DNA of 64,000 nucleotides, taken from Vandiemenella viatica (Eukaryota; Arthropoda; Insecta; Orthoptera; Morabidae). The notes below the pieces were generated by a model that was given only the letters and a program-made list of their open reading frames with translations, made no database searches and was not told the origin of the DNA. This document shows, piece after piece, positions 10,926-21,990 of the stretch (the stretch's first letter is position 1; each line of letters begins with the position of its first letter). The position numbers were made by a program, and so were the translations under genes. The stretch covers positions 148,895,283 to 148,959,282 of the forward strand of contig CM061921.1 of the NCBI GenBank assembly GCA_031002005.1, written 5' to 3'.

Positions 10926-11395
10926 CTTTACGCCTCGTCAACGTCGAGGTCATTAAAGGTGAGAAGGGACTGGGGTCAAGGAACGGGAAGGAATTGGCCA
11001 TGGCCTATTGACAGGGGCGGCGCTAGGATTTTGGGGCCTGGGGTAGGCGTTCTTAGCAGTCACGTAACCAGTTGGGAGCCTTTGGCCAATTCATCGGTTA
11101 GGGCCATCCCTCTCACCAAATGGGCGATTTTTTTAGCTTTACTACTTGTTGAGTGGGGGCCCCTACAGTCGGTGATCGGGCCCCCCATCAGCCGGGTGGG
11201 CCCGGGTACATTTGACGCGCTTACCCCCCCCCCCCCTCACTGGCCCTGTCTATTGAAGGAAGCATCCCGTCATTCGCCTGGAGTGATTTGGGGAAACAAT
11301 GGAAAACACAAATCTGGATGGCCCGAATGGTATTCAAGCCTGCGTTCCCCCGAATGCAAGGCTAGAGCGTTATTACTCACCCACCATGGTTTGTT
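10926..11395 (-). repeat. SINE1 copy split by a MITE
   Basis: The SINE1 tail (GTCAACGTCGAGGTCATT) and GAATTGGCCATGGCCTATTG lie left of 11,012. The remaining core and B-box complement continue from 11,249 (TCTATTGAAGGAAGCATCCC). The two halves join into a continuous SINE1 when 11,012-11,248 is removed. A 200-codon open frame running through both pieces is accidental. Confidence 0.85.
11012..11248. mobile_element. hAT-type MITE nested in SINE1 (237 bp)
   Basis: It begins CAGGGGCGGCGC and ends GGCCCTG, short inverted ends of hAT type. It is flanked by CCTATTGA (11,004-11,011) and TCTATTGA (11,249-11,256), an 8-bp TSD with one mismatch. The interior is GC-rich with C and G runs and has no coding capacity. 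Confidence 0.8.
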
Positions 11396-11763
11396 GAAAG
11401 GCGTAATAACTTTATATTTATTTTTAGAGAGCGACCAAATTTCATGTTTCCTATACCATCTATGGTCGAGAACTTATCGGATTATCCTCGTACATAGATT
11501 CATAGATAGATAGTAATATTAGCTGCCTTAATGACCAAGCTGTCGACAAGATGGAATCTAAAAGCCAGTCTTACGAAGTGGAAGGCTTAACGTTCCAGAG
11601 ATAATATATGGTCGAGCATAAAAATGTTAAGCTGCTCCGGGACAAGAATACTTCTCTTAAAATGGAGCATTAACTCCGACAGTTTTAGAGAGTGCTAGGA
11701 TTTTATATGTTCGGCAGTAAACAGGAGAATTGCTAACTTAAGAAGCTGGCTTTGTTGCCGACT
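11396..11763. other. no recognisable feature
   Basis: Unassigned sequence between SINE1 and the next tRNA-like head. No repeat partner was noticed inside the window. Confidence 0.4.
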
Positions 11764-11880
11764 CCACCACCGTAGGCGACAGCGTGCTAGCCTCGCGTTG
11801 CAGGGGTACCCGGTTCGAATCCGGTCTCGGGCGGAGGTGGTTTTAATGAAGTGTTGTGTTTGTCTTGTGCCGTCTATATA
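11764..11880 (+). repeat. SINE3 fragment (tRNA-like head)
   Basis: GTAGGCGACAGCGTGCTAGC and the B-box-like GGTTCGAATCC (11,812-11,822) form a tRNA-like head, followed by GGTGGTTTTAATGAAGTG. The Harbinger element interrupts it immediately downstream. Confidence 0.6.
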
Positions 11881-11979
11881 AAGCTGCCCCTACACGATCA
11901 ATATTATTGTGCAATAATATTGATGTTCTCCCTAGACTGCTCAATAATTATTGCACAATAGTTTAGTTGACTTCGAAAT

Positions 11980-12498
11980 GATGGACGAGCAGGACGTAAC
12001 AGCTGTTGCTATTGCTTAACTATACTGCGTGAAAAAAGAAAAAAGTAAGACGGATGAAGAATTGGTATGTGAAGCGGAAATATTCACACATGATGGAATT
12101 GTCTTCGAACTGTCTTGGTGCTTTACTCAGGAGACATCTAGTTATCAAGATACCTCTTGGTTCTAAATTCCTTTTTATAAGTTTAAACACTTTTTCAGTA
12201 TTTCTCTGTTGGGTATAGGAAACGCGAATTACAACTTTTTAATGGTAGACGTCGGATCGAATGTATGTCTCTTCGTGTATATGATGGTGGCTTTCTTAAT
12301 GTTCAAAATTTGGAGATATGCATATTAATCACCTCACAAGAACTTTTACTGAACAGTAATAAGCTTGCACCATTTTTTTTTTCTGTGACGATGCGTGACT
12401 GTTTTAACAATAAGCGAAAATTTCGTTGGAAAGATCAGTTTTGTTTACATTGTTTGAGTAAATTTCGCATTGTATTCATACCAAATAACTCCTTTTAA
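11980..12498 (+). pseudogene. Harbinger transposase remnant
   Basis: The start region encodes MMDEQDVTAVAIA and then, after a stop and frame change, a basic segment with RRMKNWYVKRKY like the N-terminus of HARBI1-type transposases. Near 12,243 VDVGSN is followed in another frame by VYDGGFLN, the catalytic-core motif around the second acidic residue. The distance between these pieces is much shorter than in a complete protein of roughly 350-400 residues, so the middle is deleted and the frame is broken. Confidence 0.72.
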
Positions 12499-12516
12499 GG
12501 TCACATGTATACTAAC

Positions 12517-12960
12517 TCAAGGTTTGTTGTTATTATTGTGGCTAGTAATAAAACTGAAATAATAAATACTTAAATCATTCAGTAATTTTCTCTGCTCTTC
12601 CAGTGGTCCCATTGTTTGTTTTGAGCTCACCACATCCTGGTCTCCAAGAAAACTCAGCTGGTCGAAGTACCAAAACGTTGGTTCCACCTCTTCATCTCCA
12701 CCCACAACTATTCTTTTTTTGTATCTTTAATTCGTTTTACTTCTTTTCCGTAGTTGGTCCTCAAAGAATCGATCCTTTTTGTAACATCTTCCCTCCTAGT
12801 AATTGCATGTTTCTCTTTATATTTGTGCAGCAGAATTTCGTAAGCCTTATCCTGTCTGTTTTTATACTCAGACGCTTTGACATTCCATAATGCTGGTAAA
12901 CCTTGCACTCACTTCACTTCTGCATTCATTTTCAGAAGAAAAAAATCAATGAAAAAAATA
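12517..12960 (-). pseudogene. MADF-domain accessory protein of the Harbinger element, frameshifted
   Basis: On the minus strand the product shows the MADF (Myb/SANT-like in Adf-1) pattern: LPALWNVKASEYKNRQDKAY, TRREDVTKRIDSLRTNYGKE and, in a second frame, FWYFDQLSFLGDQDV. A run of A on the minus strand near 12,708-12,716 is where the frame changes, and a stop lies just before the domain at about 12,915. MADF proteins bind DNA. Its place inside a Harbinger element makes it the element's second gene rather than a host transcription factor. Confidence 0.8.
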
Positions 12961-13202
12961 TTACAGTATCAAAATACAAGCGGAGACCAGTGATCGTGCC
13001 CGTGTCTGGAGACCAATTGAGGGGATATTGCGCAATATCGCCCACAGACGGCACAATGTATTTCAGGTTGCACAATATTTTTCAAACTGTTTAGATTCAC
13101 TCAATAATATTGCACAACCTCTCAATCTAACCTACAGACGTTCAATATTATTGTGCAACCGTAATATTGTGCAATAATATTGACCGTGTAGGGGCCGCTT
13201 AA

Positions 13203-14118
13203 TGCTGAGTCTAGTATACATTGAGTACACCGATAAATAGTTGCGGATTACATAATTACACAGTGCTGGCTATGTGGTCTCGTAGCCAAATACCAATTTA
13301 AAAAACAAGAAAAAACCTCTCCTTGTTCTGCTTTGTAGCTTGGAGCTGCGACTTACCATCTGGGAGGAGTTCTTCGGCTTTCTGTTGATATCCGCCACTT
13401 TGTGGCTTGCTGAAAATAAAATAAAAAGAATATGATAAAAATCTCAACAGATATGCAGCACACATAAATTTAATAATTATGTCTAAATAGAGAGAGCGGT
13501 ATGAGAATATTTATGGCTCCGTTTAAAAATGGTTTGGATCAAAATTTCACTTTAGTGTTAATTTTAAATTCACTATGGTAGATTTTACGAGATTTCGGTA
13601 GTATTTACTTTAAATTACTTTCTCTCGTAGCTTCGATGTTCTTAGCCCATGGGTGGTCTACGAGCACTAATATTGTTGCTTCATGTATAAAGCAAATTTA
13701 TTTACATTATAAGCACTATACAATTTGGTCCAGTAAAATCGCACAGCTAATGAAGTAAAAGTCTTAGAACGCACAGTTCCACTTTGATACGTTGCTTGTG
13801 ATGTAATGACCTACAGAGTCTTGGAATAACAGCCACATCAATGCGTATTCATCGGTAATCTCGCATAGCGTCTCTGTTGGGTAATACACTCTATCTCGTG
13901 CTTAATTTCTCACAGCCAAATCGTGGAGAGTGTATCTATTGTCGACAAGTTAAGAATTAATCATTCCTTTTTCGAAGCCTCTAACAATACTATTTAATAA
14001 CTATGTATTCTGAAGTCTTTTTCTGCATCCTGAATATTTCTATTCCATTTTATATAATGGTTGCCGGTAAAATTTAAGTATACATAATTTTTAAAAAATG
14101 TTTTTTTTTAACTGCTTT
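13203..14118. other. no recognisable gene
   Basis: AT-rich non-coding sequence resuming after the Harbinger TSD. No long open frame, repeat partner or RNA motif noticed. Confidence 0.45.
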
Positions 14119-14362
14119 ACGTCTCTCAACAGCGAGCTCTTTAGAGACGGGAAAGGATGGGGGGCAAGGATGGGGAAAAGGATGGGGGCAAGGAATGGGA
14201 AGGAATTCGGCCATGGCCTTTTGAAGGAAGCATCCCGGCATTTGCCTGGAGTGATTTGGGAAACCATGGAAAACCCAAATTTGGATGCCCGGACGGGGAT
14301 TCGAACCGCCGTCCTCCCGAATGCGAGGCGAGAACGCTAACCGTTACACCACCACGCTCGGT
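14119..14362 (-). repeat. SINE1 copy, near complete
   Basis: The tail complement TCTCAACAGCGAGCTCTTTA, GAATTCGGCCATGGCCTTTT, the core, B-box complement GGGGATTCGAACC and head complement CACCACCACGCTCGGT are all present. Together with 41,313-41,575 it is the best-preserved copy and defines the family layout. Confidence 0.9.
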
Positions 14363-15086
14363 CTTAAAAAATGAATCTCTGCATTTGTTCCTATAGCTTG
14401 TCAGAGTATTTAATTAAATTATAATACCCTGATAGGCAGCAGTTCTGAAAAGAAAAGTTATCTTGAAATTTAATTACCACACATTTAAAGTCATTAAAGT
14501 CTCACTACTACTGCCTCTCAGTGATCGGAACTTCGATCTCTAAATAAATAAAGAAACACGGTCACCTCAGTCTAGTGGTTATAGAAAAGTTTTTATTATT
14601 AGCACTCGTTAGTGAACTAAAACACACAACACAGTCCAACCATCGGCTGATATTTAAAGTAACTTCAATTATAACACAATTAATTAGAGATATCCGAAAA
14701 TTACATGTTCTTTGGCCAAATGAGAAATTTCCATACGAATTTATAATATTTGCTTAGCGATTGACAGTTCTGCAAATAAATCGGTTTGTAACCGCTCTAT
14801 ATAGGCACAACAATAAAGTTCCTCACCCATGATGATAGTTTCATATACACCTCAATCATAGTTTCTATTTTATTGTCATTCCGCGAATGACCGACGTGAG
14901 CTTACCGTTGAGCAATTACGAGTCCACTCACTGCAACATACCGTACATTATTAACATACAGTTTCCTAGGAAAACGTTCCTGCCACACTCGCGGATATTA
15001 CACTTTCAATACCGGCAAAGACTCTACTTTCACAATCCATGTCCGTGTTGCGATATCGATCTGCTGCGATCGATATCGCTTTAATA
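14363..15086. other. no recognisable gene
   Basis: Non-coding sequence. TCACCTCAGTCTAGTGGTTA near 14,561 resembles a lone tRNA A box, but I see no matching B box. The stretch 15,047-15,079 contains a small palindrome around ATCGAT. Confidence 0.4.
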
Positions 15087-15088
15087 TA

Positions 15089-16395
15089 CGAGGGTGATTC
15101 GTAAAGTAACATCCGTTTGTCTATAAATAAAAAAACTTGGACAGTAAAAAATATTTTATTATATACATCTTAAAACTACAGCTTTTACTATTTTTCAACA
15201 TAGTCACCATTTAAATTTAAGCATTTGTCATAGCGTTTCGCTAATTTACAAATTCCTTCTTCATAAAATTTATCCGCCTGGGCACGTAGCCAATCTTTCA
15301 CAGAATTATTAAGTTCGTCGTCGTCATCGAAGTGCTGCGACGAAAGTTACTTCTTCATGTGAGTGAAGAGATGAAAATCACTAGGCGCCAAGTCGGGGCT
15401 GTAAGGGGGATGATCGAAAACATCCCATTTGAATTTATTAAGAAGCTCTTGAGTCTTACGGGCACTATGAGGACATGCGTTGTCATGCAAAAACACAACA
15501 CCGAATGACAGCTTACCGCGACGTTGGTTTTGAATGGCTCGCTTAAGTTTCTTCAAAGTTTCACAATAGACATCTGAAGTGATTGTGGTGCCACATTCCA
15601 TAAATTCAACGAGAAAAACTCCATCGGCATTCCAAAAAAGTATAGTCATAACCTTCCTCGTTGAAAACGGCTTGCATGGAGAATTGTTATGGCCACAGGC
15701 CATCGAATGTTGTTTCGTTTCGTTTCGGCGTTTACGTACGCCACCCACGTTTCGTCACCAGTCACAATCCTCTTCAAAAAAATCTTCTCCTTCCGCGTCG
15801 TAGCGTGAAAGGAAGTTTAAGGCAGAGTCCATTTGTTTGGTTTTGTGCACCTCTGTAAGCAATTTCGGTACCCACCAAGCACAGAACTTCTGGTAGCCTA
15901 ATTTATCGTACAAAACCGTACAAGAAATTTGCGGGAATTGTTCAGAAAGTTCAGAAATTGTGAATCTTCGATTTCACGAACTTTTACAACTTTCTTGACA
16001 AGATCATTACTCACAACAGAAGGTCTACCACTCCACTCTTCATCACGAATGTTTGTTATACCACTTTTAAAAAATCGGACCCATTGCCGCACAACACCTT
16101 CACTCATAACGTTCGTACCGTATACAATACACAATTTACGATGAATGTCTGCTACTGAAACGTTTTGCACCAAAAGAAATCTTATTACAGCACGCACTTC
16201 GCATTTCACGGGATTTTCTATTGTAGCGCTCATGTTTTAAGGTTATAACAAGACAATGCGCAAAAGAACGAGGTTCGTTATGTCACAGCTGCATGCTTAC
16301 TGAATCGGAGAACACGCAGATGTGAAAATGGCAACGCTCCGCGCACGACTACTAGCGCCACGCTAGAACGGAGGTTACTTTCCGAATTACCCTCG
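15089..16395 (-). mobile_element. mariner DNA transposon, full length (1307 bp)
   Basis: The ends are inverted repeats of about 29 bp matching at 26 positions; the left starts CGAGGGTGATTCGTAAAGTA, and the right, reversed, CGAGGGTAATTCGGAAAGTA. TA flanks both sides (15,087-15,088 and 16,396-16,397), the standard mariner TSD. Length and single transposase gene fit the family. The element is oriented with its gene on the minus strand. Confidence 0.95.
15188..16233 (-). pseudogene. mariner transposase (SETMAR-related type), lightly damaged
   Basis: The gene spans about 348 codons, the usual mariner length. From the N-terminus it has the paired helix-turn-helix region (RAVIRFLLVQNVSVADIHRK, VVRQWVRFFKSG), then VTGDETW (first catalytic Asp, in a shifted frame near 15,760), HDNACPHSA (second) and PPYSPDLAPSDFH (third). 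The last two Asp are separated by 34 residues, giving the D,D34D signature. Damage is limited: frame changes at about 15,900 and 15,740, and an in-frame TAA after HMKK at 15,347. The reading frame then continues to GDYVEK and a stop at 15,188. Transposase would cut and paste DNA between TIRs in the nucleus. Confidence 0.92.
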
Positions 16396-16397
16396 TA

Positions 16398-16985
16398 TTT
16401 TCTTTAGCAATATGAAATGTTAATTAACTAAATAATAAAGAAAAAATAGAAGGGCATTGATTCTAAAATGCGACAAGCTGACACTTTGCATTAGACAGAC
16501 TCCTAAAGTAAAACTTACTTATCTGTAGTCGACACCCTTTCCATAACACTAAAATAACATCAGGTCAGAAAGTCGCAAGAGTTGACCAAGGAAGATCGAG
16601 AGGAAAGTTGGCAGATTGGGCCTGACCCACGTGAAAACAATTCCAGACCCAGGCAGGTACCCATAGGTACTGACAACCAAGGCCCCAGCCCCCAAAAGTC
16701 TCAGCCCCTGAGCGGTACTGTAAACCCAGAGAAGCAACTCTGCACTAAGCCCTTTCAATAAAAAAAATGAAATAACTACGTCAGATAGTGCAACAATATC
16801 TGACGGATTTACATAAATTACTTAGCTAATGGTGGATTTCACTATCTGCCTACGACATAATATACGGATCTACTACAAAATATGATTTCATATGCACTGA
16901 GGACCAACACCACGTGTCAATTTTAGGTTCCTAGCCCCGCGCCATACCGTATAAAAACAACTTACTGTTGTACCTTTCATTTGTG
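16398..16985. repeat. unassigned stretch holding a probable dispersed repeat (16,549-16,770)
   Basis: The block with GGCCTGACCCACGTGAAAAC, CAGGTACCCATAGGTACTGA and AAGCCCTTTCAATAAAAAAA is GC-richer than its flanks and ends in an A-rich tail, so it may be a SINE or LINE 3' piece on the plus strand. No partner lies in the window. A minus-strand open frame across it shows no motif. Confidence 0.35.
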
Positions 16986-17232
16986 CTTAGAGGTAGGAAA
17001 GGACGGAGATGGGGGAGAGAGGGCAGGGAACGGAAAGGACGGAGAGGGGGGAGAGAGGGCAGGGAACGGAAAGGAATTCGTCGTTGACATTTTAAGGAAC
17101 CATCATGGCGTTAACCGGAAGTGATGTCGGGAAACCATGGAAAATTGAAATCTGGATGGCTGGACGAGGGTTCGAACCCACGTCGTACCGAATGTGAGGC
17201 TAAAGCGTTACCATTCACCCACCACGCTAGAA
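16986..17232 (-). repeat. SINE1 copy with internal short duplication
   Basis: Core and B-box complement (GAGGGTTCGAACCC) with head complement CACCCACCACGCT. The segment GGGAACGGAAAGGACGGAGA and neighbouring GGGGAGAGAGGGCA occur twice in tandem at 17,000-17,070, a local expansion within the SINE tail. Confidence 0.8.
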
Positions 17233-17336
17233 TTCTGATCCACAAGATTAAATCACACAGCACACAATCCAGTGTTCCTGCGACCTTATTCCACACTTAT
17301 TTGATTAAAAAATACGCACAAATATTTAATACAGTC

Positions 17337-19601
17337 TTGTAACAACCAGTAACGAAGCATACCATATCATATACCAGCGATTGACCACTTCCAATATTCC
17401 CACGTAGTGAAATGCACTGTTTTTTGAAGAAAAAAAATGAATTCAATCTCACTCGGCTACATTTTGGTTAGAGACGGGAATGAAATCTGGCATAGCTTCA
17501 TGGAACCAAACCAACATTCTCATAGAGTGATTTAGGGAAAATATGGAAAATTGTTATCTATGTGGCACTTCCTACTGAATGCCAATCCGAAACGTTACTG
17601 CACACCCACCAGTCTCGCTACGTATTTTATAATCAAAGCTTTAATTACAGAGGTAGAACTGAAGGTAATACAAACTGGTTTCTTTCGTATTTCATTTAAT
17701 TTTATGATAGGAAACGCGTACAACAAAAATTACATGGTCTTAAATACTGAAAGAAAGACAACGAAACACAATCATGTCAGTAATATATGCGACATACTTT
17801 CTGAGAAACTTTGGTGAAAGATTAATAATGCTAATAATTATGTAGTTGCAACATTATAAACTATTTTACAAATGGCAATAATAATGGGGACCAGATACAC
17901 ATAATGAGCTGAGTTGTTTTGGTAAAATTAAAACAGTTGTAAGAAGATTATGTATTATAACATAGTAGGCATAACAGTCCCTGAAGCTGAGTGTTGTAAT
18001 AACACAATTCCCTTACTATCAGATACCACAGTCTTCAAACGTTCTTGTTAAGTTTCGTTGTCTTGTTATGCCTCACTACTCATTCGGCAACATTTCAAGG
18101 CAATACTTCGCCAAGTTAACAATTTTCCAGTATGGACATTATTTTTCACCAGCTCTTATAGAGCAAGGTTCAGCAAACCGCGCTTCCAAGGCGCATGTGG
18201 CTCCTTTTTAAAATATTTTTATACGTCTTTATCGAATACAGTAGTAAAAATAGCAATTTAGGCGAGATCTAAATACTATGTAGGCTTGCAGACCTCGTTA
18301 TAAGCAAATTCTATTGCCAACATTTACCGATAATAACAGGGAATTAAATAAAGTATAACGGTAGCCAACTATCGATGCTTTGAAAGGTAAAGGTCACGGG
18401 GTTCATACAGCTCCTGCCACTTCCCGTAGGATTCGCGGAGGTTATGCTCCGCATTCCCATTACAACCATTGGCACAGAAATGTCTGTGACGGGGTCAGCG
18501 CCATGCTCCGGGCGTTCTTTACTTTCCCGCGCAGTTTCCTCCACGGTACTCGTTGGATTGCAGGCTGAATATGCCTGGGGAGCCTTTTCAAACCAACAGC
18601 ATCGACGAAAGATTTTCATCTTCGTCGGTGGTCGAACCCCGGTCTTCCGGTTCACAGTCAGACGCTCAACCGCCTGAGCTACGCGTCCACCTGAAGCTTG
18701 GTCACACCAGTTATTTTGTTTCTCTTGACTATAATTTTGTCATGATTTCAAAATATTTGTATCTCAGGTATTGTATCATCATTACGTTCAATTGGTGTTC
18801 TGTTTTTCTTTTCGGTTTTTTAGCCTTATTGTAAAGGTACCGGTAGATAGATGCTATGGAAAAATTACAAAAAATGGCAAAAGAACATCGTGAATTCAAA
18901 GTGAATGGATCGTTTCTTCGGCGTTCATTGCGAACTTAAATGATCATACTCAATGTCTTATTTGTAAAGAACAACTTGCAAACAATAAGAAGTCGAAAGT
19001 ACAAGGGTCCTATCCAATTAAGAATGGCTTAACCACACAATATCCCGTTGGTGGGCTGTAAGGGTTTGTGTGAGGCTGTATTAGCCTCTTCCATTAATTG
19101 CCAACCTCTCCTTCACGTTGTGCCTCCCGTTTACACGGACGAGGCTCTGGTGACTGAAAGATTCCTAGTATATGGAGTCACTCACTGCTTGCCAATGGCC
19201 TCAAAGCGGGGAGCGGTCCAAGACACCCTCTTGATCTTGGGGTTGGAAACGGCTCCTGAAGGTAGATTAATAAAAAATGATCAACGGCATAGGGGTGAAG
19301 AAGTCAATGGGCAACCACTGCATTAAAGAGATAAGTGGTAGGTAAGGGGGTCAGAGGTTGGAGTAAGTTCCAAGTGATTGATGAATAATTTACCAAACAC
19401 GTTGAAACAATTTAAAGCTGAAATTTGTAGAGGACATAAGTTGGTAGGTACGGAAAACGGGGAAAAAATGTTGTGTAGGGTATTGCCACGGGAGCGTTCG
19501 CTCCTTCCAAATTAAATAATAATAACCAAACTATCTGGGCGTAGACAGTACTGTAGGCCAGAGCTTCAAAGAAGAGACGCTTTCGCTCGCAGGTGTTACA
19601 A
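17337..19601 (+). repeat. T module, copy 1 (left edge of the array)
   Basis: Begins TTGTAACAACCAGTAACGAA and ends GTGTTACAA, short inverted ends shared by other T copies. It contains no coding frame. It carries a fossil tRNA-headed SINE (18,370-18,698) and a GC-richer conserved block (19,050-19,340, with AACCACTGCATTAAAGAG) found at the same place in the other T copies. Confidence 0.75.
18370..18698 (-). repeat. SINE4 (tRNA-headed), fossil in T copy 1
   Basis: On the minus strand a tRNA-like head has A box TAGCTCAGGCGG and a B-box complement near 18,632 (GGTCGAACCCCGG). A body with CAGCCTGCAATCCAACGAGT follows. The same SINE lies at the matching place in T copies 2, 4, 5 and 6, so it inserted before the array amplified. 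Confidence 0.78.
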
Positions 19602-20034
19602 CCCGTGTGAGATTTAAATTAATTTCTAGAGGATACGTTATTCATTATTTTGAGTAACTTTTTGGCGATTTCTTAGAACGAGGGCTTATACTTTCTTTAA
19701 GAATTTTTAAGTGGATGTAATGTTATTTGAAATCCATCTTAAAGATGCTGACTATTTCTACACCTGTTTCCAACCTTACTGCTTTAACAGTAGGTTTAAC
19801 GTTTCTTCAATGGCATCCCTGTTTTCTGTTTCATACTGAATTTGTACCTGTGTTTCCTTAGCACCAGCTGCTACACTATGCAAATATAATTTTACAACAC
19901 TCTGGCGCTAAAACTTCGCTAGTGTCCAATATCGGTAGCGCAGGATCACAAAATAGCAGTGGCAGTACCCGTGTAGGTTGCAGCAACTCCCGCGAATTCC
20001 CCGTTCATTCAGGCAGATTTAGCCACTTCTTTGT
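19578..20034 (+). repeat. R module, copy 1
   Basis: Starts at the TCGCTCGCAGG landmark, holds GTGTCCAATATCGGTAGCG (about 19,922) and CAACTCCCGCGAATTCC, and stops near 20,034. There the sequence switches to an E module in reverse orientation, an inversion junction. Confidence 0.78.
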
Positions 20035-20889
20035 AAGAACGAACTGTGTTAAAAATGTAACAGTAGTGTTGAAAATGTTTTAAAATCTAAAGTGGATTAT
20101 TGAAATTATGATTTGTGCATTTCAGAATTTATATACCGTCTGGCTACAATTGACCAATACGTCACTTCTCAGATAGTTTGCCTAATGTTGGCGCTCATTA
20201 GATTGAAATTGGTTGAAGCATCGCCACACCACGCCTTCACTGTCTCAGATTAGTTTGGACTATGTATCGGATTTTCAAAGGAGATAATCCTTCTAATGTT
20301 TTTAACAATCAATATGTCAAGCACAGATTGCTGACGGAGTTAAAACCGGTGGATGTAGGTTAGTTATTGTGGTCGTAGAGGTTTGTATGTTCAGTTGTTC
20401 CAACACTCAGTCATTTTACATTCACCACTCTGCTTTTCCCTGATGGACAGTTGGCATTCAACACCTAAGATGACCTCTCAGACACAGAAAGTACAGCAGT
20501 TGTGTCAGTTACTGGGATTCATGATCGCCAGTATCGCTGTACATGGGCCATCTTTAGTGTTTATACAGATAACATTTTGATTTCCAGTTACCGTATTCTG
20601 TTTATTTCAAAGCAGTGACTTAATTTGAATCGCAGGAACATTCCCCTTCCAGGCTATGCTGATTCGGCTAACTAGTAGGAACGTGGAAATCAGTGTCGGA
20701 AAACCTGCGACAGTGAAAAACAGTGATTTACCTATAAAAAAGCAGAAGAGAACAGTAAAATGATTATTTAAAAGCGCTAAATTTATTCTCTGAACAAACT
20801 TCATGGAAATAAAACAAGTGAAGATATTCATAAATAATTTTTTTTATGTATTGTTAGATATATAACTTTTAGTAACGTATAGTAAATAT
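20035..20889 (-). repeat. E module of the inverted unit (long form)
   Basis: Reverse-complement of E: AGTGGATTATTGAAATTATG and GCGCTCATTAGATTGAAATT at the left, and a long extra segment (about 20,580-20,840) shared only with the E copy at 34,720-35,468. The open frames here are not conserved as coding. Confidence 0.72.
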
Positions 20890-21990
20890 AATCTTGTGTT
20901 CCAGTCTGCTTTTCTTTCTTGAACACAGTAAATATAGGCAATGAAATTTTTAAAACTACAGATACAATTCTGTCGTCGTTTCCAGAGCCTTGATGAGAAT
21001 TGCTTGAACCGAAAGTAAGCGATAAACCTGATCAGCAGCTTAGAAATATAAGTTTGTAGAGGGCAATTATTCCAGATGCCTGTTTACTACCTCAATGAGT
21101 GACAGCCATATTGTTTGGCTTGGTTTGATTTATGTGACTTGACATTTGTGAAATCTTGAAATGTTTTAACATCTCCAATAAGTTTTGGAGAATTTTGTAT
21201 TCAGTTAAATGCTTCTCTATAAAAAATTTCAACGTGTTTTGACAATTTTTGAATGCGTGACCAATGAATGATTACCCACGAACATAACATTCACACCAAC
21301 AAAGGTAAGGTATGCCTTTTCCATAAAATATTGTGATTTTTTCATGTAATGCTGTTGCTGTACCATCTAAGGTCAATATTAAACACAGAAATCTAAATTT
21401 GAGTTTACTATTCTCATGACAAGCGCCAATATTTGTCTGTAGATCTACTTTTGGTATCGTCAACAATTATTTAAAGCAATCATTTTGTATCATCTCTACT
21501 AGATTTCCCTCTGGTGTCTGTCCTATTACATTTACTATAATCACTCTAGCTTTTGTCCGACTCGTCGATAATCAATCTGCAATTTTTTGGATCCGGACAC
21601 GCTGCACAAACTAATTTACCCAAATGAGATGCGATATTAAGAGATAGGATACGATTAGCAATAAAGCAGGTTATTTTTTGTTGGTTTGGCCATAAATTTT
21701 GAATCTTGTAGTTTGGAATTTGATGTTAGCTTCGATATTAGTTTCGATTGTTTTTGGAACTTAATAACTGTTCTATAGAGGCTTTCTGTCGTAGCAGTTG
21801 GATTGTGTAACATGTTAGATCAAGTTACACGTCAAACAGAAGAAATATGTCTCACGTTTTCCGCTTTTCTTTAACCAGCCATTGAATCTGTCATCTTTTA
21901 ACTACGAATTAATAAACTTCTGCTCGTAGTTTATACTATTTTTCGGTGAAATATTTTTTTTTCAGAAGATGTGTCACTGCTCATTGTATC
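20890..21990 (-). pseudogene. hAT transposase relic (H module), inverted copy
   Basis: On the minus strand the relic starts near 21,990 with the conserved start-region sequence and ends near 20,890. Pieces of the hAT transposase are readable in broken frames: TVDDTKSRST-type sequence near the first acidic residue is decayed, but the downstream pattern (SSLIYISKLLIRFIAYFRFK-like, near 21,000-21,060) aligns with other H copies. Stops are frequent. It is identified mainly by its alignment with the better copies at 32,480 and 52,500. Confidence 0.65.

Larger units (their letters stand above)
11882..13199. mobile_element. PIF/Harbinger DNA transposon (1.3 kb, decayed)
   Basis: Inverted ends read AGCTGCCCCTACACGATCAA on the left and, from the right, AGCGGCCCCTACACGGTCAA. 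The 3-bp TSD TAA is present at 11,879-11,881 and 13,200-13,202, as expected for this superfamily. It holds two convergent gene remnants: a Harbinger transposase (plus) and a MADF protein (minus). That two-gene layout is typical of PIF/Harbinger, whose accessory protein helps the transposase bind DNA and enter the nucleus. The interior near the ends has several short palindromes around AATATTATTG. Confidence 0.87.

Noticed and set aside
10911..11513. A 200-codon plus-strand open frame
   Set aside because: It runs through the two halves of a SINE1 and the nested MITE and has no conserved motif; the GC-rich MITE simply lacks stops.
18618..18693. tRNA gene in T (also at 41,912, 56,340 and 23,390)
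   Set aside because: The same tRNA-like head with the same body lies in five T copies; it is a fossil SINE4, not an array of tRNA genes.
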